A stretch of DNA of 64,000 bases. Origin: Hyperoodon ampullatus (lineage: Eukaryota; Chordata; Mammalia; Artiodactyla; Ziphiidae). The DNA lies in the NCBI GenBank assembly GCA_949752795.1, contig OX457071.1, positions 74,427,983 through 74,491,982 of the forward strand, given 5' to 3'. The notes under the pieces were generated by a model. That model had not been told where the DNA came from, ran no database searches, and saw only the letters and a list, made by a program, of their open reading frames with translations. A program made the translations under genes and the position numbers. Shown here in pieces: positions 1 to 12,045 of this stretch (the first letter of the stretch is position 1; every line of letters starts with the position of its first letter).

Positions 1-480
1 GTGAAAGTGCTGCTGTACCCCTAGGTCTAAAGGGATCAGAGGAGGTCGTGGTCACTGGGTCCTGAAAGGAGAGGGTCCTGCAGAGTGGGCTGCCCTGAGA
101 GGAGCAGTGAGCTGTGGCGGACAGACAACCAGATGGGGAGGACATTGCAGGGAGGAACAGGGAATGACCAACCTGACCTCACTCTCCTCCCCTTCCAGCT
201 TCTGCAGGGGTCACTCACCAGCTGGCACAACTATGACTCCAACTCTCAATTATCCAGACTTATGTGATCTGGTGCCTTGGTTTCTCCGTGTCCTCACTCT
301 TAAGTGTCCCCATCAGATGAACAGTAAACATAAATGCACGTAAAAGTGAAGTCTGCTCACTGACCTGTATGCTGAACTGGTGAAAACAACTGGGTATGGA
401 ATTGGCTGAAACTGTTACTTAAAAGAGGAGTGGAGGGCAGTAAAAAAGAAGAGCAGGCTGCGTCTCCAACATCCTTCATG
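1..480. other. Intergenic or intronic sequence, nothing recognised
   Basis: No gene or confident repeat was recognised. Short ORFs on both strands look like chance. Confidence 0.5.
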
Positions 481-2240
481 GCTTTAAATTTTTATGATTT
501 AATTTTATTTTTCTACACATTCTGCTAAAATTTCATTAAGAATTTTTAGTCTGTGCCCCTGAAGGATACTTCTTTGTGGTTTTATTTCCTTTAATGTCTT
601 TGACTAGCATTGGTATCTGGACAATTCCAGCCTGATAAAATGAGTTGGGAAGCGTTCCTCTGTCTTCTGTTTTCTAAAACACTTTCTGTAGCATTAGTAT
701 TATCTCTTCCTAAGATGTCTGATACATTCACTGTTGACACAATCTGGACCTAGACTTTCCATTTGACAGATTTTGATGAATCATTCAATTTCTTCAGCAG
801 ATATTTAGGTATTTTCTACTTCTTCAGTTAGTTTTGGCAGTTTGGGTCTTTCAAGGAATTTGTTTATCTAGTTGTCAAATTTGTTGGCATAAAGTTCTTC
901 ACAGGGTTATTTTATTTTTTGCTGTTGTGTGATTTGTGGTAGTATTCCTTCTTTCCTTCCTCATGTGGATAATTTGTGTTTACTCTTTTTTTTTTCCTTG
1001 ATTAGTCTAGCTTGGGCTTCACCCATTTTGCTGATCTTTTCAAAGGGCCAACTCTATGGTTTGTCCAGTTTCTATTTGCATTCTGATATATATAGCATAT
1101 ATAATGTGTACATATATATTATATATATAACATATTAATATATATAATATAGTCATATAATGTATAATCATAATATATAATAATATAATATTCCAATATA
1201 TAATACAACATATTCATATCTGTATTATTTTCTACTTTCACCTTACTTTAGATTTCATTTATTTTTCTTTTTCTAGTTCTTTAAGGTAGAGGCTTTTATA
1301 GTTGATTTTAAGTTTTTCTACTATAAAGCATTTCAAGACATAAATATTTCTTTAAGCAATGATTTAACTACAGCTGACACATTTTGATATGTTGTCATTT
1401 AGTTCAAGGTACAGTATTTTCCTTGCAATTTCCTTTTTGACTCATGGGCTATTTAAATGTGTGTTGTTTAATTCCCACACATTTAGGTATTTCCTATCTT
1501 CCTTCTGTTATTGATTTCTAACTTAAATCTATCGTCAGGGTAAATACTCGGTTGTTTTTTTCTCTCCATACTTTGAATTTGTCATTCTGTTGTCTTCTGG
1601 CTCCATTGTTCCTGACGAGAAGGTCATCTTACTGTTGTTGCCCTGTATGTGATGTATCATCTTCCTCTTGCTGCTTTCCATATTTTCCCTTGTCATTGGG
1701 TTCCTGCAGTATGCCTATGTTGCCACTAAGTGTAGTTCTCACTGTGTTTATTCTACTTTGGATTCATTGTACCCCTAAGTTAATGTGTTTTAACCAAATT
1801 GCAATGTTTTCAACTGTTATTTCTGCAAGTATTTTTCTGCTGCTTTTGTTTTCCTTTACCTTTACTCCAATTACATATATGATTGAATGCTTGATGTTGA
1901 CAAGAGATCTGTGGCACTGTGCATTTTTCCTCAGTTTTCCTCCCTTTCTTCTTTGGAATAGATTTTTTTTTTTTACTGGTCTAACTTCAGATTAGTTGAT
2001 TCTTTCTTTTCCCATCTCAGATCTGAAGTTCATATAGTATATTATTTCTTCCCTAGAGTTTCTATTTTTTAATAGTTTACATTCTTCTTTTGGGATATCC
2101 CGTTTTTTGTTGATTTATAATTGTCATAGTTTCTTTGATTTTTTTGGAAAGTAATAATGTCTGTTCAGTTGAAAAGGGTAGGAATTAGCTGTTTAATGTC
2201 TATTTTGAATTCCTACTGTGTTTTAGGATTATGTTTTCTT
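480..2240 (-). mobile_element. L1 ORF2 fragment, antisense
   Basis: Reverse-strand L1 reverse-transcriptase region, decayed by stops and an AT-rich expansion at about 1083-1215. The 147-codon frame at 1552-1995 is a chance ORF within it. Confidence 0.75.
1083..1215. repeat. AT-rich low-complexity / imperfect (TA)n
   Basis: Degenerate TA/TAA-rich stretch inside the antisense L1. Confidence 0.8.
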
Positions 2241-4042
2241 ATTGCATTATATAGCATATTCACTTTTTTTTGGTCTATCCCTAGTAGATTTCTCCCCCTT
2301 ATTTCAGATATTGTGAAATAGACCACTTTGGAACTTCTGTGCTGTTTCAGCCAATAGAATGACAAAATGAACTTTTCCAGACATGACTGTAAAGACTATC
2401 AATTAGGTATAATCAATTCCAGGATTAGGGAGATTTGGCTTAATGCCCACATATGGAAACATGACTTAAAATATTTTATTGATTGAAGCTCAACTAACAG
2501 ATAGTTGTTAAGACTAATGTTGTTTTAGGCTGTATTTTCATATATGGGTGGGGAGCTCCAAAATCAGAATAGTGATAGTCCAGTGCTCTTCTTAACTGGT
2601 CAGAGCTGACTTGGAGCTTTGGTAAAGGGGGCAGAACTGCATGAAGAAGTGCTTGAAGGACTTGAGGGTGTGTGGCAGGGGGCAGAGAAGGCTTACTAGG
2701 TTGGTCCCTGATATTGGGAGAACTTGGTTGCCAAGAAGATGGAATTAAGATTTGAATTAAGACATGAAGAGTCAGACTTGAGATTAATCAAACTGAGTTA
2801 GTTTTTTTCCCCTTCACAAATATCACAGTCTAAATATGAAAGTGATCATCAGTCTAAATGGTGAAGTTATTATCATTGCAAGTATTTCAGTAAAAGAACC
2901 AGTATCTCTTGATGGGAACTAGGCTTACAAATGGTTTCTAACATCCTCTACTTCAGAAACTTTTCATATTATACCTACGATGTAGTGATGGCAATGCATT
3001 ATATTCTCTTCATTATGAAGCAAAAGTTTTTACCAACAGTGCTTCTACCTTAAAATTTGGAGTGTGTTCTAATCAAGGAACCCTTCTCTCTCCTCAGTTT
3101 TTAATAATCTCACCTGAAGTTTGAAAAGGTTAAATTTAAATGAGTTTTTAGGAGCTGTTCTGTGGGAAGAGAATGATAACTGAGGTCATTTGCTTACTAG
3201 AATATAAAACCCTTGTGTGCCCTTATCATTTTTGATGAAATGCGTGTCTAGCTTGCTAAGTGAATGAATAAATGAGTGAGAATTAGAGGTAAAGTTTTGC
3301 CCTCCTTCCTTGGCATATTTGTAAATATTTTATGGGTAGACAGGGTCTGCTATTCTGAAATTTTTTAGGAATATAAAATTTGCTTCTGTATCTTGTCTCT
3401 GAAAAAACAAGTATCAATGATGTACCCTAATCTGCATCGGACACATCACATGAGAAAGAAACAAACTTTTGTTAAGTCACTTAGCTTTTGTTTGTTGCTG
3501 TTGTTTCCACAGCATGACCTTGACTCTCCCGACTGATAACCTCCTCATTTTTATGTCTCCTTGTATTTTTCAAGTAGTTTGATTTTCAGAGGCTACTCTA
3601 TGTTCCAGTCTTTGGGTACATGCCTTCATACAGTTTCAAAAATAGTAGCCCTCCACTTCTTCCTCTCACGTATGTAGATAATGTAAATTAATATAGCAGG
3701 CCAGCGTCAGACAACAGGTAGTGGTGGGGAAAATGGCAAGCTCCATGTAAACTGGGCAACTAATATTGTGTATTTCTTTGGGGATGTTAAAGCAATGACT
3801 CTGTGTTTTTTTGGTTTTACTTTTTATTTTGCTTTTTGGTTTTGGTGGGGGTAGGTAGGAACTTTCTTATATCTGTAAAAAGCTTACTTAATGAATTGGG
3901 AAATTTACGAGTAACTGCCATTTGAATGTGGCTGTATGTAGATTATTGCCGACTCCTTTGTAAAGCCTTTTAGAACAGGATGAAGTAAAATGAACCAAAA
4001 CAGAACACTAAAACAGGGTCGTTTGTCTTTTTTTTTTTTCAG
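2240..4042. other. Mostly unique sequence upstream of exon A
   Basis: The preceding ATP8A2-family exon was looked for here and not found. An L2/MIR-like tail (tgaatgaataaatgag) lies near 3262-3277. Confidence 0.5.
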
Positions 4043-4226
4043 GTTATCTCCCCTCCAGAAGGCTGAGATAGTGGATATGGTTAAGAAACATGTAAAGGCC
4101 ATCACCCTGACCATCGGGGACCGAGCCAGCCATGTCGGGATGATCCAGACGGCCCACGTGGGTGTGGGAATCAGTGGGAATGAGGGCATGCAGGCCACCA
4201 ACAACTCAGATTATGCCATCGCACAC
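4043..4226 (+). pseudogene. ATP8A2-like exon A (P-domain hinge)
   Basis: 184 bp, encoding 61 codons after a split first codon, starting [11 protein letters not shown] and ending NNSDYAIAH. The acceptor is a long T tract ending cag, and the donor is CAC|gtcagt. It covers the P-type ATPase hinge. At 4116-4133 the motif is GDRASH where the family has GDGAND, so the magnesium-binding aspartate is His. The roughly 30 residues after it, including [15 protein letters not shown], are essentially unchanged. No stop or frameshift occurs in this exon. Confidence 0.9.
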
Positions 4227-4337
4227 GTCAGTGGTGTGGGTGGTCAGGTGGGCATGGAGAGGGTTGAAGACCTTGGATCCACCCCCGAGGTTTACACCAC
4301 TCTCTAAGCTCCTTTCTGTAAGAAACTACCAGCACCT

Positions 4338-4850
4338 TGTTACGGAGGCCAGGCTCATGCTGCTCGCCACATACAGGCCAATAAATGGAAAGACAAGGTG
4401 TTGGGACAAGGAATTGCAACTTTATTTGAAAAGCCAGCAGACCAAGAAGATGCTGGACTTGTATCCCAAAGAACCACCTTGCCTGGGTTAGAATTCAGGC
4501 TTCATTTATACTGAAAGGGGAGGGAGTGAAGTCAAACACTTCTGGGTTCTAGTCAGCCTCTGGAGGGGCTGTGTTAATTTCTCCCTCCTGCAATCATTCA
4601 CAGATGGACCTGCTCAGGATGTTTCCTGTGAGCTAAACAAAGGTGTTTTAGCCTAATGCTCATTACCTGGGGGGGCAGGGGTCCCAGAAGATGTGCCATT
4701 ATGTGTAATTTAAGCTTCTAGGCAACATCCCTTTAGTGATGAACTTGTAATAGAATACAAAGATTCTTTCCTATTACAACATTTGGGGTTCTCTTTAGTT
4801 TTGTCCGTATGCACGTTGCATAAATAAAGTCTTCCCATTACCAGCTCTGG
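4338..4850 (-). mobile_element. Possible LTR, antisense
   Basis: On the minus strand this shows an AATAAA signal (from about 4420), then an R/U5-like stretch ending ...aaca at about 4338, typical of an LTR 3' end. The 5' boundary and target duplication are not clear, and the family was not identified. It lies just after exon A. Confidence 0.4.
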
Positions 4851-5029
4851 AGTTGGCAAAACTGCTGCCACTGAGAATCTGTAGCTCCACTAATATAACC
4901 TCCAAATCCCCAGTCTCTCCAGTCTGTACTGTATGCTTTGCTTTGTGGTGTCTCTTGGTAAAGACTTAAAATATCCCTATTTCCTTTTTTTTTTTTTTTA
5001 AAGGAGACACTGCCTCTTGGCAGGCATTT

Positions 5030-6320
5030 TTAAAAATTGTGTTTTTAGAGGAGTTTTAGCTTCACAGCAAAATGGAGCAGAAAGTACAGATATTTCCCAT
5101 ATATCCCCGTGCCCCCCTACACAAAGCCTTCCCTGTTATCAGCATCCTCCCCCAGAGCAGTACATGTGTTATAACTGATGAACCTACACTGACAGGTCAT
5201 TATCACCCAAGGTCCATAGTTTACATGGATTTACTATTTACATGGATTTAAATTAGGATTTACTCTTGGTGCTGTACAGTCTATGGGTCTGGACAAATGT
5301 ACAGTGACACATATCCACCATTACAGTGTCACAGAGTAGTTTCACTGCCCTCAAAATCCTCGGCACTTCACACGTTCATGCCTCCCTTTGCCCTAAACCT
5401 TGGAAACCACTGATCTTTTTACTGTTTCCATAGTTTTGCCTTTTCCATAATGTCATATAGTTGGAATCACACAGAACGTAACCTTTTCAAATGGGCTCCT
5501 TTCACTTAGTTATATGCATTTAAAGTTCCTTCAGATCTTTTAAGCCTTGATAGCTCATTTCTTTTCGGTGCTGAATAATATTCCATTGTCTGGATGTATC
5601 ACAGTTTGTTTATCCATTCACCTGCTGAAGGACATCTTGGTTATTTACAAGTTTTCTTGGTTATTTACAAGTTTTGTCAGTTATGAATTAAGCTGCCATA
5701 AACATCAGTGTGCAGGGTTTTTTTTTTGGCTGCATTGGGTCTTTGATGCTGCGTGCAGGGTTTCTCTAGTTGTGGCGAGCAGGGGCTGCTCTTTGTTGTG
5801 GTGCGCGGACTTCTCATTGCAGTGGCTTCTCTTGTTGCGGAGCATGGGCTTTAGGCACGCGGGCTTCAGTAGTTGTGGCATGTGGGCTCTAGAGCACAGG
5901 CTCAGTAGTTGTGGCACATGGGCTCAGTTGCTCCACGGCAGGTGGGATATTCCTGGACCAGGGATCAAACCCGTGTCCCCTGCATAGGCAGGCAGATTCT
6001 TAACCACCATGCCACCAGGGAAGTCCCAGTGCGCAGGTTTTTGTGTGGACAGAAGTTTTCAGTTCCTTCGGGTAAACATCAAGCAGTGCAATTGCTGGGT
6101 TGTATGGTATGTATAAAAGTATGTTTAGTTTTGTAAGAAACTGCCAAACTGTCTTCCCCAGTGGCTGTCGCATTTTTTGGAAGGTGTTTAAGAAGAGTGC
6201 ATGGTCCTATGATTTAAACCTCCTGCATGTTTATGCACCATCCTTTGCTGTTAACAAGAACACCTCCTGTTTCTACATTGTAATATTTTTACTTTTGAAG
6301 AATATTTTAATGAACAATTA
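5030..6320 (-). mobile_element. L1M 3' region, antisense, split by a SINE
   Basis: Old L1 3' sequence on the minus strand, interrupted by the SINE at 5717-6027. A perfect 20-bp tandem duplication lies at 5636-5675. Confidence 0.7.
5717..6027 (-). mobile_element. CHR-type SINE (long form)
   Basis: tRNA-derived SINE with poly-T at left and the tRNA-like head at right (ccaccagggaagtccc). Flanking duplication is agtg[t/c]gcagg. Confidence 0.9.
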
Positions 6321-8573
6321 AGATATTTTGGAACAATGTTTTAATATTGGCTTTTAATAGACGTAATTTTTTTTATCACATTTGAGCAATGAGCAATAAC
6401 ACTCTCATTCTTGCTGGATTCAGGAACCACATGTAATTCTTGAGCAGCTCCCTAGGAATCACCGTGGGGCTCTAGGTAGGCCATCCCTAGGGGGCTGTTC
6501 TTATGGTGGCTGTCCCTGAGAGGCTAGCTGATTTAGTAGTCTGTCCAAAGGTAAGTGGATGCCTAAAACTAGAGTGGTAACAGCATGGATTGTTAGGGCT
6601 CTGCCACATAGATGGAAAGCATAGAGTCTCGATGTCTGAATCAGGTCAGTTCTAGAATCTTCTCCTTACTCATGGATTAAGTGTCCTGGTTTTATAGATG
6701 GGAAGACTGGGGCTCCTATGTACGAGGGGTCTGAGTTAAGGAAAGTGTCAGTGGATTACCGTCAAAGCACCTGTCTGTAAACACAGAAGTGTTTGCACCA
6801 CACTCACCTGTTTCCTTCACTGCTCAGTGCCGTTGGGATGCATGCTTCCTGTGGGCTCAGCAATTACATGTGCCCTAAACACTGACCTAGTAAACACCCC
6901 AGCTGCACACAGCTGGCCAGAATCAGGTGTCCTGGGCCCCCGGGGAATATCTATTCACCATTTTCTCTAGGGAAGGCAATTCCAGTGTTCTCTTCTTACA
7001 CCAAATATTAAAAGGGTTTAGAATTGCAGCTGCAGCTGTGATCAGGCAGATGGTATAGGATTCCAGGCTTTCTTTCCTTCCTTCCACCCACCCTAAGTCG
7101 GCTCACCAAGCCAGTCACTAATGCGGGAGACTGATCTGACTCATGCTTTGACCCCTTTTTATTAAAATGCTATTTCAGGTTGATGGAAACACTTTGTGCT
7201 CCATCCGTTTTTCTTTTTGTTTGTTTTTCAGTCTTGATTTTACCTGAGAGCAGCTCTTTGACCGGAGCTGGGCAGAAGGGTGTCCTCCACGCTGTGGGCT
7301 GTTTCATACTCCCCCAGGGTGAGTCTTGTCCCCAGGGCCTTAGTGGCCATTCCCCCATTTCCACCCCATCTGCCCCCCCACAGGTGGGCTGGAGCTGAGG
7401 GTCCAGCCGTCTTTCCTTTGCCGCCTCTTGCAATGCACGTCCCTCCCTTCCTCAGAGAGGATCAGTGTAACATTCTGCTCACAACCTAGATCTTTTTCCT
7501 CTCAGAAAAGAACAGAGTATTTGTTTCTTCCTCCCTAAACTTCTTAATATTTTAAAACCATCCCAGGAAATACAACTTTGACTTCAAATGTCTTTTTTCC
7601 CCCTGCAAATAAATCAGTGCAAAGCTAACAATTGGGGCGATAGGAGTGTTGTCTATAATGACTGGTTTAATAGCAAGCTCTAGGTAAAAACAAATGGTGG
7701 CCGCCTTCTTGAATTCACTTATTTCAGTGTAGCTGTGCATTTTATGACTCAGCATCTCCCTCCCCATCCTGACTCTCATGTTCCAAACTCTTAAGCAGTC
7801 TTTTTTGAAAGGCTCTTTTTTCCCATATGTACCACCTTATGCCACGTTGAGGTCAGTATTTAATTTTTGTGGTCACAATTACTGAATGTCTCGTTTTGTG
7901 GAATAATGCTCCCGAATATTCATCCCCCAAAATGTTTATTGAGTGCTTCCCACATCTTAGGCATGAATCCTGGGTGTAAGCAGTGAGTGAGCAGTGAGCC
8001 CTGCTCACTTGTTTGAAGGTGCAAAGTGCTGTGGAAAAGGAACACATAGATGAGGTAAGGCAGCTGAGGCGTGCTGCAGAGGTCACACGTTACCTCCTTT
8101 TTAATTTTACTTTTTCTCTTTATATATTTATTACAGGAAATGGGGGAAGCGATTCCCATAAGTCTTACGATTCCTATAAGACTTGATCAGACAGAAAAAT
8201 CCGTGACAGAGATTCTTGTTTCCAGGTTCTTACTTCATTAAATAATTCTGACCCCCTTCTCACGATTAAGGTCCTAGATGTGGATCAGATTAAATTCAAA
8301 GCCTTGTAGGTGACAAGTGAAAATCCAAGCAGAATCTCCTGGGCAAAAAGGTGATGTTTATTCATTTATTTTAATGATAAAAGTTAATTTTATAAAGCTT
8401 TAAAAAAATTCCTTCACAGTGAACAGTCACGTCAGGTTGTCTGGGAACAGGTTTCATTCTGCTTCTGTCCTCCAGAGTGGGAACTGCTGAGGTGGGAAAA
8501 CAACGTTTTGTGGAGTTGGTCAGTAAGTGGTAGGTTCCTTTGAACTCCATTGACCATTATTTCTGTCTTTTAG
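6320..8573. other. Mainly unique sequence between exons A and B
   Basis: Holds the exon-like block at 7232-7318 and a GC-richer stretch at about 7260-7490. Nothing else was recognised. Confidence 0.5.
7232..7318 (+). other. Exon-like block of unknown nature
   Basis: 87 bp framed by a good acceptor (tttgtttttcag) and a consensus donor (CAGG|gtgagt), with one open frame (from LILPESSSLTG). It lies between exons A and B, where the ATP8A family needs nothing, and the peptide was not recognised. It could be a cryptic or non-coding exon, or chance. Confidence 0.25.
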
Positions 8574-8686
8574 TTTAGCTACTTAGAGAAGTTGCTGTTG
8601 GTTCATGGAACTTGGAATTATTTTCGAGTGACCAAATGCATATTGTATCATTTGTACAAGAATGTTGCGTTATATACATCATTGAG
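8574..8686 (+). pseudogene. ATP8A2-like exon B (membrane segment), frameshifted
   Basis: Acceptor tctttttag, donor GAG|gtaaga. It reads [16 protein letters not shown] then [18 protein letters not shown], followed by two extra bases at about 8676-8677 before codons for IIE. The exon is 113 bp, where the family's 37 codons need 111. The +2 shift is the clearest disabling change in the locus. Confidence 0.9.
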
Positions 8687-9470
8687 GTAAGAAAGGAGAT
8701 AACACTTTCTTTACTTGAGGAGTTAGATCTTACCTTTGACATAGAGCTTGATAGTTTAGTTTTTTTCGTATTTATCTCACTTAAAATACTGTTACATAAT
8801 CCTGCTTTAAGCTTTTGCTCACATAAAATCGATTTAACATATTTTGCTTAACATTTTTTGTTATGATATCATGATAACTTGTTGACATAATCTGTGGTTA
8901 AAAAAAAATATCCTGTTTGGAACCAAAGTGCATCTCTGCCGGCTCCAGACCCTCCTGGTGATTAAAGCCACCAGAAATCTCTGGGCTTCTGAGCTGTCTT
9001 CCTCCTGACACGGGAAATCTTGTCCCAAGGCTATTGTTGCCTTCCTGACATCCCATTAAGGGACAGGAAGGGCCTTGTTCTCACAGACGCACGCTCTTTC
9101 CTTTTGTGTCTCGGCTGCACTTAGCACTGGTGGTTGAAGCAAGTGGAAAAAGAAAACTTTTCACTAGCATTGTCTCCACATGAACAAAATAACATGAAAG
9201 AAACCCATCCCCACCTTCCTCCCCTTGTTGGGGGCAGCAGGGCTGTGACTTCCACACTGCAGCCAGCCCTGCTGCCCCTGGTGGGCTGCCATCCTCTCAG
9301 CACAGCGCCGGGCAGCAGGGCCTCTGTTTTCCTGAAAATGGACGCACGAAGAGATCCATAACTGCATTTTTCATGGGCTCTGAAAGTTTGCCATGCCTTT
9401 ATTGCTTCTGAAAAAGCATGTTTTCTCTAGTGTGTAGTGTATAAGGGTTATGGGATATGGGAAGTGAATC
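8687..9470. other. Unique sequence after exon B
   Basis: The missing ATP8A-family exon (segment starting WFAFVNGFSG) was sought here and not found. No other feature was recognised. Confidence 0.5.
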
Positions 9471-9471
9471 T

Positions 9472-10312
9472 TCCTTTTTTTATTGAAGTATTGTTGATTT
9501 GCAATATTATATTAGTTTCAGGTGTACGACATAGTGATTCAGTAGTTTTACAGATTATACTCTGTTTAAGGTTATTACAGGGGGCTTCCCTGGTGGCGCA
9601 GTGGTTGAGAGTCCGCCTGCCGATGCAGGGGACGCAGGTTCGTGCCCCGGTCTGGGAAGAACCCACATGCCGCGGAGCGGCTGGGCCCGTGAGCCATGGC
9701 CACTGGGCCCGCACGTCCGGAGCCTGTGCTTCGCAACGGGAGAGGCCACAGCGGTGAGAGGACCGCGTACAGCACACAAAAAATAAATAAATAAAATAAA
9801 TAAATAAAGTTATTACAAAATAACTACTGTATTTCCTTGTGCTGTATAATATATCCTTGCTACTTTTTTAAAAAATTATTATTTATGTATTGGTTTTTTT
9901 AATTGAAGTATAGTTGATTTACAATACTATATTATTTTCATGTGTGCATGCTTAATTTTTTTTATACATGGTAGTTTGTGTCTTAATCCCACACCCCTAT
10001 CTTGCCCCTCCCTCACTTCCCTCTCCTCATTGGTGACCACTAGTTAGTCCTCTCTGTCTATGCCTGTTTTGTTATATACATTCATTTGCTTTATTTTTTA
10101 GATTCCACATATAAGTGTTAACATAGAGTATTTGTCTTTCTCTGTCTGGCTTATTTCACTTAGCATAATACTTTCTAGGTCCATACATGTTGTCTCAAAT
10201 AGCATCATTTCATTCTTTTTTATGGCTGAGTAATATTCCATTGTATGTATATACCACATCTTTATTCCTTTGTAGATGGGCACATTATTTACAATAGCCA
10301 AGATATGGGAGT
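9472..10312 (-). mobile_element. L1 3' end, antisense
   Basis: Minus-strand L1 3' region of the artiodactyl/cetacean kind, including the ggctgagtaatattccattg block, interrupted by a SINE. Confidence 0.8.
9582..9808 (+). mobile_element. CHR-type SINE (short form)
   Basis: Starts ggcttccctggtggcgcag and ends in (AAATA)n. Target duplication gttattaca lies at 9571-9579 and 9809-9817. Confidence 0.95.
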
Positions 10313-11263
10313 GAATCTTCTAACTACCGTTCTGACTTTAAAAATACCTGTGTAAGCTTTAAATTTGGTTGTGGAAATATGTTTTGAAACATTTTATTTT
10401 GAAGTAATTATAGATTCACAGGAAGTTACAAAAAATATTTACAGGAGATCTTGTGAACTCTTCACCCAGTTTCCCCCAAAGATAACACTGTATAATACAG
10501 GTGTTAATATGAAAACCAGGACATTGATACTGGGACAACTTACAGAGCTTATTCAGATTTCATCAGCTTTACATGCACGTGTGTGTATGTGTGCATGTGT
10601 GTCGCTCTATGCACTTTTATCCCTGTGTAGACTCACATAATCACCAGAGTAATCAAGATACAGACCTGTTCCAATAAAAGGTAGAAACCTGCCCCATCAC
10701 CACAGGATCTGCCTTGTGTTACTCCTTTATATCCACACCCACCCCTAAGCCCTGGCAGTGGCTAATCTGTTCTCTTTTCCTACAGCTGGGTTCTTGCAAG
10801 AATGTTATAAAAGTGCAATCATGTAGTACGTAACTTTTTGAGACTGGATTTTTTTTCACTCAGTATAATTCCCTTCAGATCCATCCAAGTTGTCACACGA
10901 ACCATCATTTTTCCTTTTTATTGCTGTGTAGTCCTCCACCTGTTGAAGGACACGTAGGTTGATTTCAGTTTGGAGCCATCATGAATAAAGTCCTGTTAAC
11001 ATGTGTATAGGCTTATGTGTAAACATGAGTTTTCACTTATTCAGGGTAAGTGTCCAAGAGTACATTTGCTGAGTCATATGGTAAGTGTATGTTTAGTCTT
11101 AAAAGACACTGCCAAACTGTTTTCCAGAGTGACTTTACCATTTTAAATTGTCACTGGCAAAGTATCTGTTCTCCTGTTTTTCTAGATCTTTGCCAGCGTT
11201 CGGTGTTACTACTATTGGTTATTTTAGCCATTCTGATAGGTGTGCAGTAAGATCTCACTGCAG

Positions 11264-11480
11264 TTTTTTTTGTTGTTTTTTGTTTTTTGTGGTACGCGGG
11301 CCTCTCACTGTTGTGGCCTCTCCCGTTGAGGAGCACAGGCTCCAGACGCGCAGGCTCAGCGGTCATGGCTCACGGGCCCAGCCGCTCTGCGGCATGTGGG
11401 ATCCTCCCAGACCGGGGCACGAACCCGCGTCCCCTACATCGGCAGATGGACTCTCAACCACTGCGCCACCAGGGAAGCCC
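11264..11480 (-). mobile_element. CHR-type SINE (short form), first of a pair
   Basis: T-rich tail at left, tRNA-like head at right. The left duplication tcactgcagtttt starts at 11255, and tcactgcggtttt starts at 11481. Confidence 0.95.
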
Positions 11481-11493
11481 TCACTGCGGTTTT

Positions 11494-11702
11494 TTTTTTT
11501 TTTTTTTTTCGCTGTGCGCGGGCCTCTCACTGTTGTGGCCTCTCCTGTTGCGGCGCACAGGCTCCGGACACGCAGGCTCAGCGGTCATGGCTCACGGGCC
11601 CAGCCGCTCTGCGGCATGTGGGATCCTCCCGGACTGGGGCACGAACCCGTGTCCCCTGCATCGGCAGACGGACTCTCAACCACTGCGCCACCAGGGAAGC
11701 CC
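11494..11702 (-). mobile_element. CHR-type SINE (short form), second of a pair
   Basis: Same orientation as its neighbour. It is followed by a third copy of the target word, tcactgtggtttt, at 11703-11715. Confidence 0.95.
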
Positions 11703-12045
11703 TCACTGTGGTTTTAAATTACATTTTGCTAGCGGCTAATGATGTTGAGCACCTTTTCATGTGCTTATTTGCTCTTTGCATATCTTCTTCAGTGAAATGT
11801 CTCTTCATATCTTTTGTCATTTCTAACTGGATTGTTAGGTTTTTTCACTGTTAACTTTTGAGAGTTCTCCACATATTCTAGATATTACTCCTGTGTCGGA
11901 AATGAAGTTTGCAAATATTTTCTCCCAGCATGTTGTGTTTTCATGGTATAATGTTAGCTGTAGGTTTTTAATAGATGCCCTTCATCAAGGTGAGGAAGTT
12001 CCCCTCTTTTCCTAGACTGCTGAGAGTTTTTTTGTTTTGTTCTGT

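Larger units (their letters stand above)
10375..12045 (-). mobile_element. L1M, antisense, with two SINE insertions
   Basis: Old L1 3' and ORF2 sequence on the minus strand, continuous on both sides of the paired SINEs at 11264-11702. Confidence 0.75.

Noticed and set aside
9582..9660. tRNA-like A/B-box sequence at SINE heads
   Set aside because: These are the tRNA-derived promoters of SINEs, with SINE body, tail and target duplications, and not tRNA genes.
11148..11717. 189-codon frame and similar SINE-derived frames elsewhere (for example 21135-21419, 49380-49748, 53391-53663)
   Set aside because: They are translations of CHR SINEs. The same peptides (VRGPLTVVASPV, GHGSRAQPL) recur at every copy.
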